Part shown: piece by piece, positions 12,401 through 23,611 of the stretch
How the letters are laid out: each line of letters starts with the position of its first letter
How positions within the stretch are numbered: the stretch's first letter is position 1
Source: Gyrodactylus bullatarudis
Lineage: Eukaryota > Platyhelminthes > Monogenea > Gyrodactylidea > Gyrodactylidae
Assembly (NCBI GenBank): GCA_012064415.1
Contig: SSNU01000007.1
Location: forward strand, 35,606-99,605
Direction of reading: 5' to 3'
Length of the DNA stretch: 64,000 bases
Notes under the pieces: generated by a model
The model's input: only the letters and a program-made list of their open reading frames with translations
Database searches by the model: none
Told to the model about the DNA's origin: nothing
Translations under genes and position numbers: made by a program

Positions 12401-15400
12401 AACAGGAACCGAGGCCGGAGGAGGAACTACTGGACAAGGCTGCTGGACTGACAGAATTCACAGCTATCTGATGCAAGTGTGAACTATTCTGTAGAGAGGA
12501 GGTTATTGTGTTTGTTGACGGATGTTGGCTAGATAACGAAGAGGAGACTGAGTAGTTTCCAACTCCGTACGAGGCTTGAAACTGAGGGTTAGACCATTTT
12601 TCTACAAGTAAAAAGAAGAGAAATTCAACTGGTTTCAGGTATTTTTTATCGAATTTTCAAGATGGTTTAGAGAGTGAGGACAGGAATGGAAATAAAACTA
12701 GAAAATTTATGGCTTCTATTCAAATATTGATTGTCCAACTTTGCAGAAACAATGTACAGGTTGTCAAGGTAAATACTCAAAATAATGAGAATTCTTGAAA
12801 ATTTATACAGAATTCTACTCAACTTCCTGCGCATAGGCAGGGTGGATGCTTTGTAGACTCAAAGATGGCCCTTAGCATAGACAATGTATAAACTAAATAC
12901 CTATTTTGGTGAAATTCTTAAAAAGATCAAATAATCCGAATGATCGCCTGACAGGTGGTGACAGCAGAAATGAATAGATTATGATAAGACTCATGTTTTA
13001 TTCATTGAAAAAATGACAAAATATTCTAATATAAATCAATCAGTCTTTGAATGTAGTAAAATGTGTGATGAAAGAGATTTACACCATTCTTTGGTGATGG
13101 AATAGCTCAATGAAGAATTTATTGATTATAGTGTAGATTCTCGGAAATATCAACAAGGTGAGGCTGAGAAATGGTTTTTAATATGACTTGATCTGAGGAT
13201 AATTTATGTACATGGCCTTAAAAGGAAACAGGATCATATTTGAGAAATGGCTACCCAACCCAAATCAGAACCAATCAGATTCATGCAGAATTTAACATTT
13301 CCTTTGGCATCATAGGAATCTGAGGATGAGCACTAAGCTAGGGTGATTTTTTTTTCTCCGAACAACTCACGAGAGGACTTGCTTTCCTGATAAAATTTAG
13401 TACTCAGATCATGTTTTGCATAATTTTAAAGCATGAAAATCATTCTCCATTATGTCATTGGCCATTTTTCCCACAATATCCCAGGGAAATGATAAAACAA
13501 CGAAATTAACCATGAAGCCCCTCTTTTTGATAAGATTATTATTTTTGAAGATAAAATTTAAGAAACTCATTAAATGGCCAAGATATTCCGGATTTTAGTG
13601 ATTCCGTAGTAGAAATTCATTGAAAATTGAGCGGTGATTTAAAAATTTTTGGATTTTCAAAACCGAATGACATAATGGAGAATCATTTTCGACAAATGTT
13701 TCAATAAGAAATAATGCTTAGAATTGATAGTTCTATCAGAAAAGTTGGTCCTAATATGAGGTCAAAAATTTCACCCATGCCCAATGAGCACTATTCCCCA
13801 CATGTTCCTCATGAAATGGTCTCTTAACCTTTGCTCAGATTTATCAACAGAATCTAGCTTTTCAGGGAATATCTGTTGACACTAATTTTTTTCAAAACCT
13901 AGATATTGTCTAGTATTATAGGACATGTTCAAGGAAGGATTAATGCCAAATTGCATCAACACTATATGCACTAGATGAAGATTGCAAGTAGTATTAAACG
14001 AGTACTAACGAAAACAAAAAGAGTTGTATATTCTGGAAAAGATTGCCTTTGGTTGAGATATACAAAAGCACACAAAAACTCAGAGAGATCAGAAAGATGA
14101 TTTCAAGTGTGCTGAACAGAAAAAAAGAGAGGGGGGGGTTAATGGTGGTGAAATATACTTTTATCGGTAACAGATCCAAATGAATGAAAATCTGGAAGGA
14201 TTAATCAATCTCTTCATCTCATAGCCATCCCCTCTCTTCTCAATCTCTCTTTGGTAATAAATAACCATAGTAGTAGTCATTTTATCCAGATAAAAATATA
14301 TAATGCATATATATATACATGTATAGTGAGATGTACGTATATATTATTATTACACAGTTTTGTATATTTGTCACTTTTTCTTACAATGAATTGTGTATGG
14401 ATGGAGAGAGTAAATGAATTATTTCTTCTAATTCTCCTTATACTATAGAATTAAACAAATCTAGAGAGAGAGGCACACTTACAAAAATGAGAAAAATAAT
14501 ACTATAATTTTCATTGCAAAAAAGAGGCAAAAGAGAATTCATTCGTTTTTTGTTTAAAGAAAATTCACCCATTGAAAATCATACAACTGTTTGCATATGT
14601 AGGTTTGTGTGTGTGTCCATCTATCGATCTCAACTCACAATATATATACGACGTATATTATATATATTTTATAGTAGTTTGCATTAATAATAATAATTAC
14701 TATTATCAGGAGGAGCATTATGAGAGAAATGATGGCGGTTTATTTGAAATGCTAGTAAGAATAGCATAGATATTTTATTGCTACTTTATTTGAAACAACA
14801 AAAAATAAACTTTTTCTCCCACTCTTAGATGTATCCGTGATATCCATTTAAATACAGAGAGAGAGAGAGAGAGAGAGATGTAGCCTAGTCATCGTCAAGA
14901 GTGTAGTTTATTTGATGATAGGAATATACATATATCATACAGGAGTTGTGGTGTATCAGCTCTCTTTCAGCCCTACTTTATTTATTCACATGATTCCCAC
15001 ACACGTTCAACAAATTTGTCCAGAATTTAACCCCTTTATAAAGTCCTAGGGAATTCATATTCATGACTTGAATTCAATCTCTAGTCTATCAAATGAAAAA
15101 ACCGGCGAATAATAAAGCCAAGATCTTTGGGTAACACAGTGGGACTTGAAAAGCAATGATGAGTAGGAAACTCATTGAAAGATTAAAGGGATAAATTCAT
15201 CTTGAGATAAGAACAAAACTGTTAGATGCGGAAAACTTACCAGGAGAGTTGGATTTGTGTAAGCGTCCACTTGCACTTCCAAGACCACTGTCTATTGAGG
15301 TAATTGGGGTCGCTGACCCAGACAAGGAACTGTAATCGGAATTGAAATTTTTCCTATTCAAGATTATCTTGTCAGGACTGAGCATCGTCTTCACTCGTTT

Positions 15401-18400
15401 ATCGGAGATGTCGGATCCTTCATTTTTTGGCGTCAGATTATTCGGTGTGTCTGGGTCGAGTTTCTTGTAATTTGACTCAAAACATGGATGAAATCTATGA
15501 ATAAGTGGACTTGATTAAACCCAGAGCTGATTCCATAAAGGTTTATATCAATGACAATTAATCAATTTTCTCATTGTGACAAAAATCTTAAATTTGTCAT
15601 TTATCGTAGTAAAATTCATTGAAATATGTTGGCGCATGTTCAATAATTGTCATTTTTAATAGAGATTTTGTAAATCAGAACAAACTATAGAAAAATGCTT
15701 TGTTTTCGATTATTCTGAAGATGAGATTTAAATTTTCTCTAATAATTATAAAATTACGTTCGAGTGATTCATGTAGATGTTCAAAAACGTCCGAAAATCC
15801 ACTTAAATATTAGGTTGCATCATATGTTATGAGATTCCAACTTTGATCAAAAATTACATAATCAAAAATTCGCTTTAAAATAACAAATTATACATCAAAA
15901 TAAAGAGAATTTATTTCTCTTTTTCTCTAAATAAATCTACTAATTCATAATTCAAGAAACAATGAGTTTAAATGAAATTTTCGATGGCAAATATATTCGA
16001 AAGTTGATTGCATATAAGTTTCTTCAGAAAACTGGACAATCAGAGACATTTAGGAAACTTGAATCTTGTTTCAGAGATCGAATAAAGCGTGCTACTGTGT
16101 TTCGTTGGTACTCTAACTTCGTAGAAGGAAAGATTTCGGTTGATGATGAATCAAAATCAGGCCGACCTTCAACCGTCGATAAATCTTTGATTATTGAAGC
16201 AATTGAAGAGCAACCATCATCATCTTCAAGAGCAATTTCTTCTGTTTTGAATGTTAGTCAGTCTTCGGTTCTACGTGCTCTAAGAGAAGAGAATTTCACA
16301 AATTCCTTCGACAGGTGGGTGCCTCATGATCTCAATGAATTTCAAAAAGGGAAACGCGAAGAAGCCTGTCGTAGACTTACTCATAGACTGAGTTATGAAA
16401 ATTTTCTAAAAAATATCGTTACTACAGATGAAAAATGGATTTATTTCCAAGATTAGAGTCAAAAAAGGTCTCGGTGATTTAGAAATATGAAAGAAAATAT
16501 ATTTATGACCAAATGTACATTTCTCAAGGGATCATCAGTGGTTTCTCTCTGAAAATGATAGAAGTTAAAAGATGAATAAAGAATTTGTAAATTGTAAATT
16601 TTTGGAATGCTCATTACCGGTAATCAGAAAATCGATGTATTCCTCACAGCTTAAGACCTGTAATTAAGCATTCTCTTCATTTTGTAAAAGTGTGGACTAA
16701 TTTTGTACAGCTCTCTACTAATTTCGAATACTTCTCCTCTAATTTCGAAAAATGACAATATTATTTTCAAAGAAAGACCACTGATGATCCCATAAATATA
16801 TATTTTCTTACATATTTTTCTAAATAATAAAATGATTGCAAATATCGAGGAGCATAATTTTTGATGTTTACTCAGTCGAATTAATCAACATGAACCTAAA
16901 AAATTGGTTTCTATTACAGACAATTAGGTTAAAATGTTAAGTTGAATGTAATGTCTATTAGAAAATGAGCATAGTCTAATAAATTTTTTCTAGATGAAGC
17001 CTATTTATTCTGGAGCTATTTATGTTCCTAGAGAAATTTTGAGACAAATCGATTAGTATCCAAGGGCTAATTTCAATGATTTTCCTTTTTCCTAGCATTT
17101 CCAAAGGGGATTTTTCCATCAGAATTTAATTAATGGGTAGAGATATTGCATTTTTCCATTTTCTGCTAGGTTGGAGAGGGAGATGAATAATAAAAAACAC
17201 CCTAGATATACAAGCAACAAGGGAAAGAGTAATATATCCAGACTACACATCTCCAATAGTATCACAATGAATTATTAATAGTGAGCATAATCGATCGGTT
17301 GTCGTGTGTTATTTCATTGATTCCAAGAGTTTTAACATTGGATCATACAAAATCTTCCAATTTTTTAAATCTGCGCCAACATATTTCAATGAATTTTTTA
17401 CTACAAAAGTTCAAGACTTGTCAAATAGGATTTTAGGAAAAACGGCTTCATTTCTTAAATCTTATCTGACAGATCTGATGAGGTATGAGATCATGAAAAA
17501 ATACAAAAAGCTTAGGAGACCAATGTCTGAGAGTGTACTAATATTGATCCAAGATTTAATACATTTTATTGCATACTATAGTTTCAGATCATTTTCTACT
17601 AAACAGTCTTATCAATTTTATTATTATTTCAATTGTTTTTGTGAAATACCGACAAAAGATTTGTTTTTTAATCTTAAATATATATATATAAAGATCCAAT
17701 TTCCAGTCTACAGAGATATGCACTGAAGAGGAGGGGTGTGGGTAATTTAATCAGACAAAACTTTGTCAAACTATATATATAGAGAGAGAAACATGTGATA
17801 AAATCAACATTAGGTTATGCTGACACTCTTCAAGTAACTTGTGTATCTGCAATAAGACAGTATTAGATAATAGGTGAACAGCATTTTTCATCGTAAAAAG
17901 ACAGCAGGTAGAAAAAAACATGCAAAAAATTAGCTCAAATCTTTTAATAATGCAAAGAGCTTTATACAATTATTAGGCTAATTAGAAAAACTACCCACCT
18001 GTTACTTGTTGAAGTTTGTGAGGAGGGAGAAAGACTGGAGGAAGTGTTTGAGGTCTCATCTTCGCTGTTGTCACTGCTGCTACTGGAATAGATTTTTGGA
18101 TGATTTTTATTTATAGTTTTGGCGGATTTTCTCTGGTTTCGGCGCTCTTTATCACTCTGGGTGTAATCTGATTTTCTTTTTAAATTGTTTACTGTACGCT
18201 CTAAATGAAAAAAAAGAAGAATTTTACAACTATTTCATATCAACTAATCACTATCTGCTCTAGCTTAGGACATATTCTTGATAAAATCTGTTTCATTTTA
18301 CTGATTTGATAGGTAAAGACATTCGTTGAGTTAAAGATTAATATTTTTTCGTGCAGCTGGTTGGAAAACATGTAAATGGAGTCTAGGTCGTGTTGACGAG

Positions 18401-21400
18401 AGAAACCATGGTTATGTCTCACGAGTGAAAAAGAAAAAGTTTCATGATCAAGATCGATTCATCAGACGAAATCGATATGCATACCATTTGAGGTAGTAGT
18501 AGAAAGAATATCATCTCGTTGTTGAATGTTGATAAAAATAATGTGTAGAGATATCTATATCTAAATCAATGTATCATTTTTGCATATTACAGCTCAAGGT
18601 AAGGTTGGTTTGGATAGTCTCTGGCTTTTAGTCTTTCAGCTCTTATTCACTCTCTCTGTAGGCTCTTTTATTACAATGAAGAATTAATCAATCCTGATTG
18701 GACTTATTCATTTGACACTGTACTCATGTTCTCGTATCTTGACCTGATACGCACATGTTTAGACTCATTCCTGTTCCTGAGGTTATTTAGGCCAAGTATT
18801 CCTATGAAATAGCTGACCGTGATAGATTTTAAAAGGAAATTTTGTCTTTGAATCACAAAAAAATGACTATAGCTAATTAATTATCAGTCAGGAGAGACTA
18901 ATCTTTTAGACGTGGATCAAACGATATCTACTTGATGTTGTTGCCAAGGGAAATACTTGAAAAGTATATTCTCACGGGAAAAAACATGCCATATTGATAT
19001 CATTCAATCTTTTCTCAGGATTTTGTTGAAATAAAACAAATCTCCGAAAAAAGGCCATTTTTCCAATCAATTTTAACTTGAGATCTCAAAATTTTTATCG
19101 ATTTCAAATCTCCACGAAAAAGAATGACCCAAAACTTGAAGGTTTAACTTTTTCTTGAAAAAAGGATAAATATCTGATAATTGAAATTTGGTGCATTCTC
19201 AAAAATGGTTTAGAATGAGTTGAGCTAAAAATAAAGGAAATTATAAAACATAATCACTTTTTTCCAATGTTGAAATCGATGATTCGAAAAGAAGTTGTAA
19301 TTTGAACAGATCACATTGTGCCATATACCCCCAATCATAAAAAATATAAGAGAAATAAAATTATCTATCTTAATTCATAAGAATTAAAAACAATTGCAAT
19401 TTCTATCATATTTGCAACATGTCTCATTTATCTAAAGTACATTCGTAGACAACACAGAAATAGAAAGAGAAAAGTTTTAGCTACGACCAATTGTATATTT
19501 TATTGAATAGTGATTTTATTTATCTTACATAGAGAGAAAAAGCAGAATTATTTTTTGAATATTATATCCATGAATTATGCACGTATAGTTGATTAAAAAT
19601 GATTGGCTGAATGAATTGTGTAAGATTTTCAAAAAAGATATTATGAATGAATTTACACTTGGTCTCTTATGATTGGTTGATGATTAAATATTTCAATCAT
19701 AATACACAATAGACTATAATGATTTGATATTGAATATTTGTAGTAATAAAACTTACCTAAGCTTTTATTAGAATCTGATTTTTGTTTTTTTCTGCTGCAA
19801 GGAATTGTAATTGAGGTATAATTGGAATCGTAAGTTTTCCTATCATCATTTAATGTTGATTTTGAATTGGGCTATATTTGAATGAGAAAAAATACATTAT
19901 TTTATTGGTTTTATCGAAAGGATTAAAAGTTCATGAAAAGACCGCCTCCAGGTAACAAAAGCCATTTGGCACCATAATAGTATTATCTTGGAAAGCAAAC
20001 TAATCAATAAGAGTGTTAAAGAAGGGGGAAATTACACTGATTCAAAGACTACCTAATTGATAGTAACACATGCATACAAACCAGGTTATGAGATTGATAT
20101 GTACAATCTATGAATGTACACATATTGCAATATGCAAATTGAACATTGTATATGTATAAATGAAAAAAATAAAGTTTAAATAGAGTTAAGAGGAACAAGG
20201 CAGGTTGATTTTTCTGCTGTATAGGCGAATTCAAGAGAATTTTTACACTTGTAAAAACATTCACGGGGGGGTGAAGGAAGAGATTACAAGAGATAATTTT
20301 TCGTCTTTTCATGTTAAAAGTATCCATTCTCAACTTAGTGAAAAAGAATAAATTAAAGATTATTTTCGATTCGAATAAAATCGATAAAAGATTCTATCAA
20401 TGAAATTTTATTGGCAAAGAATTGAATTATTTGTGATCTGTGTTTGAAAGTAGTAAAACTCACGATTGGATCTTGTTCTTCATTTATTTCTTCCTTGATT
20501 TGTCTACGACAGTTACTCGAAACTTTTGAGATTGTGCTAGATGAAGTGACCGGGGAAATGACAGAGTTCTTATTAACTCCTGACCAAGTGGATGATTCAA
20601 TAGTTAATTCCAGGTCCTCTTGCTCATTACAAATGGAAGAGGGTGGAGGGGGAAGGGGTTTTATTCTAAGGACCAAACCTCTTGAGGTCTTTGGCTCAAC
20701 TTTCCTCACAGGACTCTTGTTCATCTCGGACTCGGACATGGTCAGAGACGAAAGAGAGGAGGACCGCTCTCGACAGACTGTCTTCTTTATGGTAATGTTC
20801 TGAGTTAATGACCTGTTGGACTCTTCATCATTGTCCGAAGATGACTCATTCGAATCGGTTTCAGAGAGGAATGACTTTGAGAATGTGGTCTTGAGGGAAT
20901 CGCGTCGTTTAACTTGGACTTCTGGCTTTTTTGGCTGACTCATGAATGATTTCATCGGCTGGAGGGATTTGGTTTTTTCAAGTTTATCTAGAAATAATAT
21001 TGAAAATTTCCCATTATTATGAGAATAGAGAGGAAATTTATTTTAATAGATAGCTTTACTTTTACGGTGTTTTTTATCAGAGCTATGAGATGAGGTTGCC
21101 GTCTGATAGGAAGATAAACCGGACTTGGACATGTGCTCTTGGAGTCGTTTGTTGGCCAAATATTCATCCACTTCTAAAAGAGCTTTCTTCAAAGCTGGCG
21201 TAATTCTAAGACCCATTTCAGTGGCTGAAAATACAAAGTCGTGACCTCGATCACGTGGTACAAAGGCTCTCTCATGACGTCCGCCAAATCGGACAACTTC
21301 ATAGCCTTCCTGATTGTCGTAAAGTACCTTACATGGCCAAAAGGACCATCCATTATGTTGGAACCATATAATTTTGTGATCATTACGACAAGGTGTCACA

Positions 21401-22760
21401 ATAGACTTTCCAGCCTTCCCATAATTAACATAACAATCGATGCATAAACTCGACTCTTTCATTTCTTTATGCAAAGTACAACGAATCTGTTTGGCTGTCT
21501 GACACATGTGATTTTTAATTCCATAAATAACTGCAGAATTATGAACTAAATGATCCAAGTCTAGGAGTAGTTCATTACGATTCCGATAACACTTTAGGGG
21601 TCCATAAGTACTGGCCTCACAATCACCCTTGTCTAAGCGCATTCTTCTCCCGATAATCTGAAAATTGATTAATAATTAGTCTATCCTTCTTCTTATGGGG
21701 AATAGAATGCATTAGCCAAAAATGTGTAGACATACTTTAGTATTGATTTCCTTAGCTAAAAGGTAAGAATTCCTAGCTGGATCATTGACGTAGCCAATGT
21801 GGGTCAAGAGCTTCCAACAGCTTTTGTTCTTTATATTGTTCAGGGCATTCAAGAGGATACTCTTGAGGTCCTCCTCCATACAGGAATGATCATCAAAGTA
21901 TTGGGATTTAATACAAATTGGGCAGTTTCTCATTTCCCGTCTAAACCTTGGCACTGCAGTTGTTGGGGGGAATATTAAATTTGATGTTATCGAATCGTCA
22001 GCCTTGTCAAGACAATTGTAGTGGAAAGATCGATAACAAATTTCACAGTAGAAATTACAGTTTGATCCATGACATTCGTAGCAATAGCTTGAGATTTAAT
22101 AGATAATCGATTAATTCAAATAAATATGCGATAAATAATCCTGCATCGTTATATAACAACAATACTATCAGGTTATTTTGTTAAGTTTGTAGAAAATAAA
22201 ACTAGATAAAAGACTAATTATTTCCTGGTAAAAACTCTCTCTTCAACGCATTAATCGGAAAGGAATCTAAAAAAAAGAATGCGTCGCAATAACATTGAAC
22301 CTCATGTGAGCTGTGAAGATCCAGATTAAGAAAATTACAACTGGTCTTAAAAAATGATTATCGACAAACTATTAATACAAAGTTTTTCTTCAGATTGAAA
22401 GGAACAAACAATTTTGTAATTGTTTGCAGATAAAAAATAGATAAATGAGATGATGAATTGAAGGTAAAAACGCAAAGTTAACTAGGAAGGAACTTACCAA
22501 TCATGGTCTAGGACAGAGACAGTCTGGATTTGCTGCTTCAAGTACTCTTTGTTGTGCAATAAAGTGACACAGCCATCATCTATGCAGTTCAATAATTCCG
22601 ATTCAACCTTTTCAATTGTGACTTTAATGTCTCTCTCTTTAACAATATGGTTGAAAATATTATCAAGATTTGGTGGGAGGGAAAGATTGAAGCATGCATC
22701 TAATGCATCCCAAATATATTGGAGGAAAATAGGGTCAGTCTTTCTTTTACATGGCATCAT
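9479..22760 (-). CDS. ZMYND11: ZMYND11/BS69-like chromatin reader (nine exons)
   Basis: Exons from 5' to 3' on the minus strand: 22498-22760, 21736-22087, 21060-21657, 20464-20987, 19757-19871, 17999-18200, 15241-15494, 12228-12601, 9479-9757. They total 2961 nt (986 codons plus stop) with matching phases. Domains in order: winged-helix-like N-terminus (about 1-80); PHD finger (CYCYECHG...CEICYRSFHYNC, about 88-120); bromodomain (to about 250); Cys-rich zinc stretch; PWWP (HKIIWFQHNGWSFWPCKV, about 298-345); a long Ser-rich linker (about 350-890); coiled coil (900-942); C-terminal MYND finger (CWCVVC...YCSQECQYQHW, 944-981). Known ZMYND11 reads H3.3K36me3 through bromo-PWWP, restrains elongation and recruits partners through MYND. 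This protein is over 350 residues longer than the human one, all in the linker. The start at 22760 (MMPCKRK) fits the family. Confidence 0.92.
9758..12227. other. ZMYND11-like intron 8, with one repeat A copy
   Basis: AT-rich intron of 2.47 kb. A minus-orientation copy of repeat A lies at about 10040-10230, recognised by CACTGATGATGC, AGAAATGTACATTTG and TTTTCGGACATG. Nothing else recognisable; the short frames have no family signature. Confidence 0.5.
12602..15240. other. ZMYND11-like intron 7, with repeat D and a GA microsatellite
   Basis: It contains repeat D (13338-13790, listed separately), AT-rich low-complexity sequence around 14290-14350 and 14640-14700, and a GA microsatellite near 14858-14878. 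I see no coding content. Confidence 0.5.
13338..13790 (+). repeat. Dispersed repeat D, uninterrupted copy
   Basis: Marked by AACTCACGAGAGGACTTGCT, CTCAGATCATGTTTTGCATA, GGATTTTAGTGATT and GAAAATTGAGCGGTGATTT. It matches a second copy at 25480-26300 in the same orientation. Here GAATTGATA runs straight into GTTCTATCAGAAAAG at 13729/13730. In the other copy a 180-bp block separates these two words. Confidence 0.7.
15760..16570 (+). repeat. Repeat A copy split by a mariner element
   Basis: The left part carries AACGTCCGAAAATCCACTTA (15785-15806). The right part resumes near 16485 with CCAAATGTACATTTCTCAAG and GATCATCAGTGG. The mariner remnant lies exactly between them, so it inserted into an existing A copy. 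Confidence 0.65.
15811..16480 (+). mobile_element. Mariner-family transposon remnant (N-terminal transposase)
   Basis: A frame at 15962-16456 encodes 164 residues of mariner transposase. It has two helix-turn-helix parts (TVFRWYSNFVEGKISVDDE; VLNVSQSSVLRALREENF), the linker SKSGRPSTVDKS, a RWVPHDLNEFQKGKREE segment and the first catalytic aspartate in TTDEKWIYF. It then stops. The second D and the third catalytic acid are missing, so the copy cannot transpose by itself. The 5' end has a mariner-like terminus TTAGGTTGCATCATATG beside a TA at about 15810. I found no matching right terminus. It lies in ZMYND11-like intron 6. Confidence 0.85.
16571..17998. other. ZMYND11-like intron 6, remainder
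   Basis: AT-rich intron with short TA and GA runs near 17680 and 17775. The open frame at 17304-17726 (140 codons) has low-complexity composition and no family signature. I do not call it a gene. Confidence 0.4.
18201..20463. other. ZMYND11-like introns 4 and 5
   Basis: Introns 18201-19756 and 19872-20463 flank the small exon 19757-19871. Apart from fragments resembling the foldback families near 19030-19240, I see nothing in them. Confidence 0.4.
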
Positions 22761-23611
22761 GTAAATTATCCGAATTTATTTAAGAAATCTTCATTTAACA
22801 CTAATAATATTAATCCATAAGATGATGAGTAGTCTGGTAAAGCTTGCAAGCATACAATACAAAAGTATGGCTTTAATAATTTTGAAAATTTATTTTGAAA
22901 TGTACGAGTTTTTGATAATTTGTCAAACAGACTCGAACAAACAAATTATAATTACAAAAATCCTAATTTAGATGGAAATGTAAGGGAGATAATTTTTGAA
23001 GAATAATGATGAATTTCATCATTTATATCTCATGTGTAATTCAAATGTTCTATATTTAAAACGTTTTAAATAAAAATATGTTGTATTATTGCTTCTTACT
23101 TAAAAGTAGGCACAATATATTATATCAAGTTTTGAATAAAAATGCTCTGAGTTAGTACTTGTTTCTAAATTCTTGTTATAAGTGAGAGACTTATTCTTTG
23201 TACTGTGCTCATATATTCACCTTATGATCTATTCATTTTCTCTATAATGAGGGGTGTGTGATTCGAGATTATTATTCCCGATCAAAGTCTAAGAATTGTA
23301 CTTTTATTGTATACATTTTTCCTACCTCTTTAGGGTAGATATCCACATATATAGGCACGAATTATGTACTGTGTATTACACACAGTGTATGTAGTGGATA
23401 GTAAAATTTAATTTAAAAATAATATCTAGATTCAATCTCATTGGTCAATGATTTTCTGCTGAAATCTATCTGATTGGCCTAGCTGGGCAGGATTTCTTTC
23501 AACCATTAATAGTAATTTAATTTCATATTATCACATTCTATATATATAACACCAAAGTTGAGCATTGTTATTTTTGGGGATAATAAAAATAATGAGTAGT
23601 GATTATTGATT
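22761..23611. promoter_or_regulatory. Shared divergent upstream region, with TATA-like site
   Basis: These 850 bp separate the first codons of two divergent genes, the ZMYND11-like gene (-) and the PAP2-like gene (+). A TATATATAA run at about 23540-23549 lies some 65 bp upstream of the PAP2-like ATG at 23612 and could act as a TATA element. No other site is supportable from sequence alone. Confidence 0.35.

Noticed and set aside
17304..17726. 140-codon plus-strand frame in ZMYND11-like intron 6
   Set aside because: AT-driven Phe/Tyr/Ile-rich composition, no domain, no splice context. It is probably a chance frame.
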